A stretch of 64,000 nt of DNA from Lotus japonicus (GCF_012489685.1 NC_080042.1:59501069-59565068), one strand, 5' to 3'; counted from the first letter of the stretch, positions 35,647-46,240 are shown. Translations and numbers: made by a program. Notes: generated by a model from the sequence alone, not told the origin.

Positions 35647-36951
35647 ATGGTGAGACAAACCAGAAGAGAAACTGCAGATGCAACCAGATTTCCTCACATG
35701 GTAGTAGGTCAGGCTACAGGCCAACTGGGTCCTGAGAATCCAAATCAAGGTCAAGCATCGGAGAAGATGATTCCAATCGCAGAACGAGGCTGTGCCGTTC
35801 ACTGCGTGTATGCTCCGGAAGAACTCCAAGTGCTTGCAGAATGGAGATTCGACCTAGACAACATTGCTGCAAATGGGTATGACTTGCGTCCAGAAGTCCA
35901 AGCTCAAGGTTGGGAAGAGTACTTCAACAGGCTCAGAGGACCAATTTATGACAAATTGGTCAAGGAATTTTGGAAGCATGCCGACTGCGATGACACTCAA
36001 GTGGTCTCCCACATTGCTGGAAGGAGAATCATCATTACTGAGAAGTCAATTGTAAAATTGCTGGGTGCTGACACTGGAACTGGGTATCGATTTCAACTAA
36101 CTGAATCGAAGCTGAAACCCAGAACCAAGGATGAAACCAACAAGGCTCTGTACACCACCTACAAACCGAGCAAGAGTGACTACAAGGTGGTGGATCTTCA
36201 TCCCAAACTCAGAATCTGGCACAAGATCCTACTTCACTGCATCAATCAAAGGCCGAAGGGCAGTTCCCCAGACTACATCAACTTCTGCCAGAAGGCAATG
36301 CTATTCTTCATTCAGGATAAGACGAAGATCTGCCTTCCCTTCTTCTTGTTCTCTTACCTGAAGGAATGCATCAGGAAGTCCAGAACAACTGCCTCCATCA
36401 AGTCTGCCATCAAGTACATCCCCTTTGGGAGATTGCTTTCAGATCTCTTCATTGAAAGTAAATTCGTAGAAGATCTGATCAATGCAGGAAGCACAGAAGA
36501 TCTGTCCACAATAGTCAGTGATGTCTTCACAGCCACATCCTTGAAGAAGATGGGCTTGGTAAAGAAGAAGATAGCCCCTACTCATGAAGATACTTCTGAT
36601 GAAGTAAGATACAGAAGGGTGCCTCTGAAAGATTTCCCTCTGTGGACCCAAGCAGACAACCCAGAGGCTATTTTGTGCTACATTGATGGGCTGAAGCAAC
36701 AAGGGTATGAGATTGATGTGGATGAGTTCTTCAGAAGATTGCCACCAGCTCCAGAGTTTGACTCTCCTCCCAAGAGGAAAGTTCAGAGGAAGATGGTCTT
36801 GGAAGAATCCTCTGAGGAGTCTGATGTTCCTTTGAAGAAGAAGAAGAAGACTGACCAGCCTAAGAGGAAGCATGCTGAAACCACCAAGCCAGACGATGGT
36901 GATGATGGTGATAATGAAGATGGTCCTTCTCTATGTAAGATCAAGTTTTGA
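35647..36951 (+). CDS. Sirevirus third ORF (env-like position), 3'-truncated into the LTR
   Basis: This lies downstream of RNase H, where Sireviruses carry an additional ORF. The ATG at 35647 (MVRQTRRETADATRF) is preferred over the one at 35458, which would add a leader from low-complexity DNA. The central part (EEYFNRLRGPIYDKLVKEFW, RRIIITEKSIVKLLG, HCINQRPKGSSPDYINFCQK, KSAIKYIPFGRLLSDLF) resembles a plant domain often annotated as putative plant transposon protein. The tail is Lys-rich then acidic. The last codons (LCKIKF) are read from the LTR, so the natural C-terminus is missing. Its function is unknown; the env label is historical, and I see no convincing fusion or transmembrane segment. 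Confidence 0.7.
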   Translation: MVRQTRRETADATRFPHMVVGQATGQLGPENPNQGQASEKMIPIAERGCAVHCVYAPEELQVLAEWRFDLDNIAANGYDLRPEVQAQGWEEYFNRLRGPIYDKLVKEFWKHADCDDTQVVSHIAGRRIIITEKSIVKLLGADTGTGYRFQLTESKLKPRTKDETNKALYTTYKPSKSDYKVVDLHPKLRIWHKILLHCINQRPKGSSPDYINFCQKAMLFFIQDKTKICLPFFLFSYLKECIRKSRTTASIKSAIKYIPFGRLLSDLFIESKFVEDLINAGSTEDLSTIVSDVFTATSLKKMGLVKKKIAPTHEDTSDEVRYRRVPLKDFPLWTQADNPEAILCYIDGLKQQGYEIDVDEFFRRLPPAPEFDSPPKRKVQRKMVLEESSEESDVPLKKKKKTDQPKRKHAETTKPDDGDDGDNEDGPSLCKIKF

Positions 36952-38141
36952 TCGAGTAGTACAACTCTATGTTTTGATGATTACAAGTTAACATTTGAGT
37001 ATGAACAATTATGGTACTCTAACGTGTTTTTCTGAGTGTGCTATTTACAGGCTCTGACCTCAATTCAATCTCACACAAATCAGAAGCACTGTGCTTAAAG
37101 AGTGACCCAAGCAACGCTTTCGCAACATCTATGTTCACTCTGAACAGTAGAAATGCTTCAGAAGATCTGAAGTTATACAAGCTCTGATATGGACTCAGTC
37201 ACGTGAAGCTCTGAAGGTCCAGAAGTTCTGACAACCATGAAACTCTGAAGGTTCAGATGTTCTGATGGTGTAGAAGACTCTGAAGATCCAGAAGCTGAAT
37301 AAGTGGAAACTCTGATGTCCAGAAGCAAGAAACTCTGAAGACCATGTACTTCCCTCTGAGTTCAGAATCAGAAGATACAACGGTCAGAGGATCTGTGCTT
37401 TCCCTCTGACTCTGATCAACTGGCTTCACAAGTTCCAACATGAAGCATTCCCCTGATCAGAAGTCTGATAGGTTTAAAGGTCAAGTCATTATCCAAGTAC
37501 AAAAGCATATGTACTATCCTGACGACCTACCTAACGTTCTCAGCCACAGCAGAAGCTGGAATTTCCAGAACTGCCCTCCAACGGTAGCATTTCCATGCAG
37601 CGTTCAAACCCTAATCCTTGGAGTATAAATAGAGGCTGAAGATTGAAAGATGCGGTTGGAAGAATTACACACGCGCAAGCTATACTAAAAAACTTCTTAG
37701 CATTCTTTCATCTGAATTCATTGTGTTTACTATTAGCTTTTCAGAAGCAAATCTCTTGTAAACATTCTTTCTTAAACAGTTTGTTTAGTTACCTTTAGGA
37801 GATCAAGGTTGATCGGATCCTAGAGAAGACTAAGAGAGTGAATCTTAGTGTGAGCTAAGTCAGTGTAATTGTTAGTCACTTGTAGGTTTCAAGTGCAGTT
37901 GTAACACTTTACCTGATTAGTGGATTGCCTTCATTCTAAGAAGGAAGAAATCACCTTAATGGGTGGACTGGATTAGCTTGAGGGATTTATCAAGTGAACC
38001 AGGATAAAAATCCTTGTGTGCTTTTCTATCTGTTATCTTTAGCACTTAGTTCTCGAAAAGATTTGTTAAAATCTTTAAGGTGGAAGTTTTATCTTGAAAA
38101 CGTTATTCAAACCCCCCTTTCTACCGTTTTTCATACCTTCA
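36926..38141 (+). repeat. Copia 3' LTR (copy 2)
   Basis: Matches 27569-28784. The polypurine tract and the end of the third ORF that should precede it are missing, so a deletion joins ORF3 straight to the LTR. Confidence 0.82.
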
Positions 38142-40647
38142 ATCTTTAGTGCCTGACGTACTCGCCACCCACTCCCTGTCGTCGCGGAATTTCCTTTCTT
38201 GCCAGCTTGCCTTTAATTCACTTTCTCGTTCATTGCACTTGGCTTTTTTGTTCCCGAAAGTCACTGTTCTGTCCAATTTCCCTTGCTTTGCCTTAGCCTT
38301 TCCCTTGTTCTTGTTGCGGTACGTCAGGCCTCTCTTCCCCGCCTTTTGTTTTTCCTGGGTCCTCCCAAACACTTCCTTTCCCTTTTGTTCGTAACCTTGG
38401 CGCTGAAAAACCTCTGAGTCCATTTCCTGGCCTATCGCCGCTTTCCCTTCCTGCTCGTTCGGTCCCTTGCTCGAAAGAGCTTGTGTCCTGAACCGCGGAA
38501 GTTGCCATAGTGTCGCATCTTTCGGACTCCAGCTGAAGAGGTTGAAATTATCCTCTACCAACTTCTCCAATCGCCGCTCTTGACCTGGCGTGAGCCTAGG
38601 CTCGATTGCCAGCACCCCTACTAAACTTATACCTTTCCTAGTCATCAATAATCCCAACCCAGCGTTCCTCTGCTCGGATATCTGTGAATTGCTCATTTCG
38701 CCCTGCCTTACCTTCTTGCTTAACCCGGCTCTGACTGTCCCGCTGCCCCTTTACCTTCCTGTCGAGAATCTGTTCTGTCTCTTGCTTCCGCTTGCTCAAC
38801 CTGTCTTGTTTGCCTTCTAGAATCTCAACCTCGTGGCACCGGTGTCCCTCGCCAGCTCCTTTTTTGCCGTACATGCTGAGGCAGTTGTTGTAACATTCTC
38901 TGGCTCGCCTTTGGTCAACTGCAATCTTTCCCACTCGTCCGCACATCAGCGGATACTTGACCGCCATATGGGCCGTGGAGATTACCGCCCAAAGACGGTT
39001 AAGTGTATTCCTTCCTATAATGACGTTGTATGAAGCTACGTCCTGTATCACGAGGTATCTCACACAAAGGAGCTTGGCATTCTCATCGACCCCAAAGATT
39101 GTGTCCAAATCTATATATCCCTACACCCAAACTTGCTCGCCTGAAAACCCCACCAGAGTTCTTGTATAAGGCATTAAATCTTTATCTGTTAATCCCAACT
39201 GATCGAATGCATCTCCATAGATGATATCAGCAGAGCTACATTGGTCCAGAAGGACTCGGCGGACATTGAAACTATTGATCCTGATCATGACGACTATAGG
39301 GTCATCCTTGTGCGTTTTAAACCCCTCAAAGTCTGTCGTTGAACTTACTATGTCGGGATGTTTGAACCCAAAAGGAGATTCGTATTGTTGCACCGACGTC
39401 ACCGCCCTAGCGTGTCTTCTCCTTGTTGAAGCTGTTACGCCACCCCCGCTGAAACCGCCTGCAATTGTATTTATCGTGCCAACCGGTGGCTCAAGATCCT
39501 TATTAAAGGTTTCCTCTGCTCCTTTCTTCCGTGCGGCCAGCGTCTCCTCTTTGTTAGTATTCGGCGTGTGGCGACGATCTTCCCGCCGGCGATCATCTTG
39601 CTTGCGAGACCCCCTGTACTTGTTCCCCTGCTTTCGCTCTCCGTTCCAACGATCACCGCGTTCATTCAGCTGCGACCTCCCCGCTCGGATGAGTCTCTCA
39701 ATCTCATTCTTCAAAGTAAAGCAATCCCCAGTGTCATGTCCTGCTGAGCGGTGATATTCACACCACTTGGTCTTATTTGTCGTTGTCCGCGGCGGGTCAG
39801 CTCCTCTTTCGCCCCCTTCAACTGCGTGCGCTGCCTTGACTTCACGCAGCAGCTCTGTCAGGTGGGCGTTCAAACTTTTCCCTGCCTCCTCTCGGCGACG
39901 TGGGTCTGCTTGATGCCAGGGTCGGCGCTGCTCAAAATTTTCCTTTTTGGGATACAAAGATTCCTTCGGCGCCCTTTCCCCTGTTCGAACCTTCATGTCC
40001 CGCCTTCTGCTTCCCTCTACTTTCTCCTTGCTCGGCTTATCTTCTGGCGACACATTCCTCTGCTCGCCATCCTTCTCTACCTTCGCGCGTCTCCGCTTAA
40101 AAGCGTCATCCTCCTCGTCAAGTATGTACGTGTTTGCCCGGGCTCTCACCTCCGCCATTGACTTGGCTGGCTTCCGGCTCAATTTACTATTTAGCTTCCC
40201 TGGCTGCAATCCGTTTTTAAAGCTGCGGGCACAAACATTTGGCTCGGATTCTTCTATCTTTACTGATGCAGCACTGAACCGCTTCTCGTACTGTTTCAAA
40301 GTCTCGCCCTCAGATTGACGCACGTTGTACAAATCTTCAATCGTCACCTGCTTAGTTTTTCTCGCCGAGAACTGGACAAGGAATTTGGATGAAAAGTCAC
40401 GAAAGTTTGTGATGGATCCTCGTGGTAGAGTCGTGAACCACGCCATTGCTGTGCCTTTGAACGTGGCCGGAAACATCCTGCACTTGACCGCATCAGAAGC
40501 GGCGATGATCACCATCTTTGTGTTGAAATACGGCAGGTGCTCCTTGGGATCAGCCTTTCCACTGCAGGTTTCCAGCACCATATTCTTCATATTGTCTGGA
40601 ATGGCAACTTCCCTTACCGCCGCTGAAAACGGTTCGAACTCAGCCAC
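38142..40647 (-). pseudogene. Tat gag-protease (main copy), premature stop at 39121
   Basis: Starts at the ATG at 40647 (MAEFEPFSAAVREV). Gag core: YFNTKMVIIAASDAVKCRMF, AMAWFTTLPRGSI, FSSKFLVQFSARKTKQVTIEDLYNVRQSEGETLKQYEKRF. A basic, proline-poor linker, a CCHH-like segment (CEYHRSAGHDTGDCF) and a protease-like region (DQCSSADIIYGDAFDQLG) follow. A TAG at 39121 cuts the frame; the duplicate copy has an Arg codon there. The remaining frame continues to 38638, and a further piece to 38142 has LTPGQERRLEKLVEDNFNLF, which usually precedes RT. It then runs into the copia insertion. Confidence 0.82.
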
Positions 40648-41306
40648 AGCCTCTGCTTCGCGCTCTCCCTCATCTTGCTGCTCAAAACGATAATACTCTA
40701 GCTGCTCTTGAAGATAATTGTTTCGTTGTCATATATCGTCAATACTACGAATCAGACGTCTCCAATCATGCTGGAGATCGGCACCTGAGGTGCCTGAGTC
40801 TCTCCTCCTGACGTTGTGGGTCACCTCTACCGCTCTGGCGAGGACGGCGGTGAGGGCAACAGAGGCGTCGGAGAAGGAGGAGGTGGAGGCGGAGCAGGAG
40901 GAGTCACCCGATCTGTCTCCTTACGTTGCACCTGCGCACGTCGCAGCCTGCCTCTGACGCGGCGCGTCGGCGAAACATCCCGGTGTCCAGGATCTTCATC
41001 ACGTCGTCTGCGACGTGTTTCCATCGGAATTGGAGAATTTTTTTCGGAAAAACTCGGAAAACGGAAGAAACTGTACGGAAAATCAAGGAATCCACTTCTG
41101 GATCATAATCGAGAATTCAACCACAAGCCTCTGAATCGCACCAATTTTCACAGAAACTTGAACTTCTCGAACTCAAATTGCGAATCGCGCGGGAACCAAA
41201 TCACGATCCATCAAGAAAAACTGGAAAGAAATCGCATAGAGAAACTAGCTTCACTCAACCGAATCACGATCCACGTAGTCCGGGAATTGAAATCTACCGA
41301 TCCCCA

Positions 41307-41318
41307 CAGACGGCGCCA
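41307..41318 (-). other. Primer-binding site of the Tat element
   Basis: The minus strand reads tggcgccgtctg, two bases inside the 5' LTR. TGGCGCC-type PBSs are usual in Tat and related Ty3 elements. I do not assign the tRNA. Confidence 0.75.
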
Positions 41319-41320
41319 AA

Positions 41321-41640
41321 TGTTCCGTGCTAGAACATAGAGAGGGAAAGTAGTAGTGAAAGTGCGAGGAAAGTGATGTGAATGCTTAGAAAGAGAAACT
41401 CTAACCGCTTAGAGAGAGAAAATTTAACTGAATTTCAATGCTATTATTTCCCAAATGAGCTAAGAGTCCTTTACAATTGGTATTCCCCTCCTATTTATAG
41501 AGGTGGAGTTGGGCTTTGGCGCCCTTAATTTGTCCAAATGGGCCAGTTAGGCCTAGGGAAGGGAGGCCCAAGGTCATGGCGCGTCCCCCGCCCAAGGTCA
41601 GGTCTCCTGGGCGAGGGACCCTGGAGTCTCGCCCAGTCCA
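41321..41640 (-). repeat. Tat element 5' LTR
   Basis: TG...CA ends, 320 bp, same length as 23419-23738. It carries a TATA-like ctatttatag (minus: ctataaatag) about 180 bases from its right end. Confidence 0.85.
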
Positions 41641-42348
41641 TGTAATGTTACACAAATAAATCTTTTCCCATATTAGATGCGCCCTCTCTCAAAGTTTTAC
41701 TACATTTTCAAAAAAAGTAACGATGCACTTACACTTTATTTTCTGTCTCATCTTATTTTCGTAAATTTTTCTTCATATTTTTTTTCATGTTTTCTATTAT
41801 ATCATAAATCATATCACTCATTTCTTTCTTTTCTTTTATTTTTTATCTAAAGTGATGAGGAAATTAATGTCAACACAACATAATTCCTCCCGAAAAAAAA
41901 ACACTTATCACGTGTAAGTTGTAGAGTACTGTTTTCCTGTCATGGACTGAGTCTTTGTTCGACGTGTAAGCCCAGTTACACAACGAGTTCCATGAATCCT
42001 CAAAATTTTATTTTAAATTATCCCTCGCGCCACTCGTGGCAACTATAATATAAACAAAAATACTCTTAAAATCATTTTATATTTTCGTAGTTATCAACGT
42101 TCTGCTGCATATTTAATGTACTTTTCTCAATCAAATCATGAGCTTTTGTTCTTTTGTTAATTTGTACCAACATAAACTAATAATCTCGTGCTCCATACAC
42201 CGAAATTTCTATATTAAAACAACCATCACTTCATCACCATGTCCAAATTGAATCATAAGCAACACTATATAACTATAGAAATGAAATGTTAAAAGACACA
42301 CAAACATTGCAATCTGCAAACCTCAATTAGAGAAAAAAAAAGTAAAAA
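41641..42348 (+). promoter_or_regulatory. Upstream region of the Kunitz inhibitor gene
   Basis: AT-rich, with a TATA box (tatataa, 42266-42272) 77 bases before the start codon, a normal spacing for plant genes with a short leader. The Tat 5' LTR ends 708 bases upstream of the ATG, so retrotransposon insertion has set a close upstream boundary. Specific regulatory motifs were not assigned. Confidence 0.6.
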
Positions 42349-43011
42349 ATGAAGGTTGCAGCTACCATGTTTCAAATCCTTCCATTGTTCTTCCTTTCTC
42401 TTTTAATCCTCAACACTCAGCCACTTCTAGCAGCTGAACCAGAACCAGAACCAGTGGTTGATAAGCAAGGTAACCCTCTAGAACCAGGAGTAGGGTACTA
42501 TGCTTGGCCACTCTGGGCTGACAATGGAGGCCTCACACTTGGTCGCACAAGGAACAAAACATGCCCACTTGATATAATCCGTGACCCTTCTAAAATTGGG
42601 ACACCTATTGAATTTCATGTAGCAGATTCAGATCTTGGTTACATTCCAACACTCACTGATCTCACTGTGGAAATGCCTATATTGGGTAGCCGCTGCCAGG
42701 AACCAAAAGTGTGGAGGCTCTTGAAGGTGGGGTCAGGGTTCTGGTTTCTGAGCACTGGTGGTGTTGCTGGGAACCTTGTTAGCAAGTTCAAGATTGAGAG
42801 GCTTGCAGGAGAACATGCCTATGAGATCTATAGTTTCAAGTTCTGTCCCTCTGTGCCTGGTGTTCTGTGTGCTCCTGTAGGGACCTATGAAGATGCTGAT
42901 GGGACCAAAGTTATGGCTATTGGGGATGACATTGAAACATATTATGTGAGGTTTCAGAAGGCTTCTTCTACATTAGCTCAGAAGAAGAACCAGGATCTTA
43001 GCAGTGTGTAA
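42349..43011 (+). CDS. Kunitz-type (STI family) protease inhibitor / miraculin-like protein
   Basis: A 220-residue intronless protein. Residues 1-28 are a secretion signal (hydrophobic core ILPLFFLSLLILN). The Kunitz signature is at 36-53 (VVDKQGNPLEPGVGYYAW). Four cysteines (72, 116, 166, 174) fit the two disulfides of the family (72-116 and 166-174). Length and beta-trefoil motifs (VWRLLKVG, YEIYSFKFCP, YYVRFQK) are normal. The predicted reactive-loop region (about 82-92, SKIGTPIEFHV) lacks an obvious Lys/Arg after a Ser-Tyr-type motif, so trypsin inhibition is not assured. The family is secreted or vacuolar and acts in defence and storage. The start is the first ATG after the TATA box. Intact. 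Confidence 0.93.
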   Translation: MKVAATMFQILPLFFLSLLILNTQPLLAAEPEPEPVVDKQGNPLEPGVGYYAWPLWADNGGLTLGRTRNKTCPLDIIRDPSKIGTPIEFHVADSDLGYIPTLTDLTVEMPILGSRCQEPKVWRLLKVGSGFWFLSTGGVAGNLVSKFKIERLAGEHAYEIYSFKFCPSVPGVLCAPVGTYEDADGTKVMAIGDDIETYYVRFQKASSTLAQKKNQDLSSV

Positions 43012-44427
43012 GTTTGGGGGGTTTTTGTTTTTGTGGTGAGTGTGTGCTGAAAACCATAATAAGAAATTTCCTTTTCTTGGTTCATATTGAGCAGAAAGAT
43101 GCCTTGTACCAATGTACCTGTTTGATGATTTGCCAACTTCTTTTTCATGTAGAAGTGAAATGGAATTTAAATTTTTAACTGATTCCAATTTCCAAGTGTC
43201 TAGTTTCTGCTTTTCATTTCTTTTCCCCGTATGTTTATTTCTAATTCTGTGATTTATCATCAGTTTCTTTGAATTGAAGTGAAGAATGAAAGCAGAGTTG
43301 TTCATTGGTTTCTCAAAAGAAAAGTGGGACACAGAAATAGGAAGGAATACTGAAGAAATGATGTATAAAAAAGCTTGAAAATCAAATTCTACATCATTTA
43401 AATCACTAGTTTTAATGACACCTGGATTAACTGAATAGACATCAAGTAGATTTGGAAGATTAAAACTTAAAAGTCATGATTCACTAAGGAATCAAGAAAG
43501 TGAGTTGACTAAGCCATACTCAATCTATAAAATCCACATGAAGCCATGAAGCTGGGTTTAACCAATAAAACTTATTTAGTAAGTTGAAGTAGTGCAACTG
43601 ACTTATAACAAAAATGTAGTTTCGATCAATTATTTATAACACTTGCAACACTTATTTTTGTGGGGTTTTAAACCTTCATAAAAAAGAAAAATTCTTTTAA
43701 ACTTTTCACATTGTGGCCAGGGATGGCGATGAACGAAGCGAAGGTGTGGAGGAGGGTTTTGATCCGGAAATGTGTGTGTGAGAGCTGACCTTCTTTTAGG
43801 TTTCTGATTTGAATTCAAACAGAGGAAGATGAAGTATCAACACACCATCCAAAGAGAAAGAACGCAAGATGGACGTGTGAATCAGGGAAGAGAAAGGAGG
43901 GAGTGACACATGTGTTTCGTGAGGAGGTTAACTATTGAAAAGACAGGTGTAGAAAGAGGCTTGAAGAGTCAATCTAATAGCAGAATGCACCACGAATTGA
44001 CATATCAGCAAGTGACTCTGATAGCTTTTACTTTTTTTTAATCTATATTGATTGATATCGATATTGATTCTTATTTTTGTTTGTAGTAAGTAAAAATGGA
44101 GTGTGAAACAAAAATTTCCTTTCAAACTCTATTTTTGTTCTCCACACACTACCAACTACATCTCATCTATCTTTTCTAATATTTTTCACCCTATAAATGG
44201 GGTGTCAAGACAAATTGATTTCTCATGAACAATGTACTCACTGGCTAAATTATAACCATTCGTTGGTCCACACCTAACTCTCACAATATTTCAAGTCACT
44301 CTCATTATTTCCACAAATAAGTGCATCACGTTTAAGGGGTAGCTGCACCTAAATTCAAAGCCTTCTTCTTCACCAAATCAAACTCCATCACAATTCACAG
44401 CCTATCTAGCTTCTGAGCTCTGAAGCC
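43012..44427. other. Intergenic region with UGT promoter
   Basis: Contains the 3' region of the inhibitor gene and, at 44192-44198, tataaat, a plausible TATA box about 235 bases before the UGT start codon. No other gene is recognised. Confidence 0.55.
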
Positions 44428-46240
44428 ATGGTTGTCCATTTGGCTTTCCTTCCAAGTGCTGGCTTAGGCCACCTCAACCCATGTCTCAGAACAGCCGAGC
44501 TCTTCCTCCGCCACGGCTGCAGAGTCACACTCATCACCCCTAAACCCACCGTCTCCACCGCCGAGTCAAACCTCATTGCTCTGTTCTGCTCTGCTTTCCC
44601 CTCACACCAACTCACCCAACTAGACCTCAACCTCAGCCCTCTTGACCCAACCCAAGTCAACACCACCGACCCTTTCTGGCTCCAGTTCGAAGCCATTCGC
44701 CGCTCCGTTCACCTCCTTCCACCCATCCTCTCCTCACTCTCTCCGCCTCTCTCCGCCTTCATCCACGACGTTACATTGATTTCGCCGTTGCTTCCCGTCA
44801 CCGGAACACTCTGTTTTCCCACCTATATTTGCTTCACTTCATCAGCTAGAATGCTGGCTTTCTTTGCTCATCTTTCTGTGCTTGCTGCTCGGAGTCCAGG
44901 TGCTAAACCGTGTTCGTTCATTGGTGATGCTGTTGAGATCCCGGGGATCGCGCCGATAGCGCGATCCTCTGTTCCTCCTTTGCTTCTTGAGCCTGATAGT
45001 CTCTTTGAGAGGATTTTCATGGAGGATAGTCCAAATCTCACGAAGCTCAGTGGGATTTTCATTAACTCGTTTGAAGAACTTGAAGAGGACGCGCTCGCGG
45101 CGCTCAATGATGGAAGAGTGGTTCCCGGGTTGCCGCCGGTGGTTGCTCTTGGTCCCTCTGTGCCTTGTAAGTTTGAGAAGGTGTGGGTTATAAAATCCAC
45201 TAATTTCTAATTAGACACAATCACTTTAACTTTAATGTTGACTATCAAGTGAATGCTGAATTCTCATACCTGGAAGGTGTAACCGTCAGTCAAGTAAGTG
45301 TACCTGTCCGCCAAGTTAGTCCATAAATCGGTCAAATTAGTCCTAACTATGTTGGTTAGATTAGTTAGGGACTAATTTGACCGAAGTTTAAGGGTATCAT
45401 ATGGACTAATTTGATGGGCATTAGACACAATCATGAGCTCCATGACCATGAGATATTTTCTTCTTCTAGGGATTAACTTACGTGGACATAGAGCATTCGC
45501 TACTTTAATGTTATGTGAGTTTTAGTATTTTTTATCATTTTATTGTATATTGAGTTTTGAAATATTGCTTGTGTTTATAGGCATCCTCGTCTAAGAATTG
45601 CTCAGGTTCTATAATGAAATGGCTTGATGAACAATCTGCAGAATCAGTGGTATATGTTTGCTTTGGAAACAAGACAGAGACAAGAAAAGAGCAAATTAAA
45701 GGTATTGCTAATGGGTTAATAGAATGTGGGTACAAGTTTTTGTGGGTGGTGAAGCTGAAGAAAGTTGACAAGGAAGAGGAGGAGGAATTAGAAGGTGTGT
45801 TGGGAAATGAGCTCATGAGGAAGGTGGAGGAAAAAGGCATAGTTGTGAAGACATGGGTGGATCAGATGGAGATTGTAGGTCACCCAGCAGTGGGAGGGTT
45901 TGTGACACATGGTGGTTGGAACTCATTGGTGGAGGCTGTGTGGCATGGGGTGCCTATTCTGTCATGGCCCCATAATGGGGATCAGAAGATTTGCTCAGAG
46001 GTGGTGCAAATGTGTGGGGTGGGGATTTGGGCAGAGGAGTGGGGGTGGGGATCACTAGAGACAGTGGTGAATGGGGAGGAGATTGCAAAGGCAATCAAAG
46101 AGATGATGAGCAATGTGTCTTTGAGAATTAAAGCAAAAGAAATGAAGGATGCAGCTAGGAAGGCTGCTGGTATTGGTGGGAGTTGTGAGGTTAAAATCAA
46201 GAGACAAATTGAGGAGTGGACAGTGGAAGAGGGATCTTAA
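44428..46240 (+). CDS. Family 1 glycosyltransferase, UGT708-like (C-glycosyltransferase candidate)
   Basis: Two exons, 44428-45180 and 45581-46240, spliced at AAG|gtgtgg ... tttatag|GCATCC (phase 0), give 470 residues. This joint was preferred over an earlier gtaagt (45177), which would bring a stop into frame. N-terminal HLAFLPSAGLGHLNPCLRTA carries the catalytic His at 15; HDVTLISPLLPV holds a likely Asp partner. The PSPG sugar-donor box occupies 343-386 (begins WVDQMEIVGHPAVGG, contains THGGWNSLVEAVWHGVP, ends GDQ); the final Gln fits UDP-glucose use. Overall resemblance, from memory, is to UGT708 enzymes, several of which C-glycosylate 2-hydroxyflavanones. The substrate here is inference. 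Intact and cytosolic. Confidence 0.9.
45181..45580 (+). other. Intron of the UGT gene with a repeat-flanked insertion
   Basis: A 400-base intron with GT-AG ends. attagacacaatca occurs at 45210-45223 and 45420-45433, bracketing 196 bases that contain inverted arms (around ggtcaaattagtcctaact at 45333 and agttagggactaatttgacc at 45363). Confidence 0.75.

Larger units (their letters stand above)
27569..38141 (+). mobile_element. Sirevirus-type Ty1/copia element nested in the Tat element, rearranged
   Basis: The 1.2-kb LTRs (27569-28784 region and 36926-38141) share cttctctatgtaagatcaag at the start and tttttcataccttca at the end. Between them lie gag, protease, integrase, RT, RNase H and an extra ORF, all on the plus strand. 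The 5' LTR is not followed by PBS and gag. Instead 1.7 kb of Tat gag (28785-30493), copied from beyond the 3' LTR, intervenes, and copia gag then starts abruptly at 30494. Coding parts have four premature stops (31298, 31688, 32538, 34536) and one frameshift (about 32140). Lineage rests on the extra downstream ORF and the LTR end style. Confidence 0.82.
23419..41640 (-). mobile_element. Tat-lineage Ty3/gypsy element with antisense ORF, pol largely absent, hosting a copia element
   Basis: 320-bp LTRs at 23419-23738 and 41321-41640, about 4% different by eye, flank the element. Its left flank is tgcaa and its right flank tgtaa, a TSD with one C/T change. The minus-strand PBS tggcgccgtctg (41307-41318) sits two bases inside the 5' LTR. 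Gag starts at 40647; protease and the sequence before RT follow, then a copia element interrupts. To the left is a plus-strand ORF (24413-26708), antisense to gag, between the pol position and the 3' LTR, which is the known layout of Tat/Ogre aORFs. RT, RNase H and integrase are not found, so this copy depends on relatives for movement or has lost pol. Confidence 0.82.

Noticed and set aside
27564..38146. TSD for the copia insertion
   Set aside because: The five bases after the 3' LTR (atctt) do not recur before the 5'-side LTR; the rearrangement or deletion has removed or obscured it.
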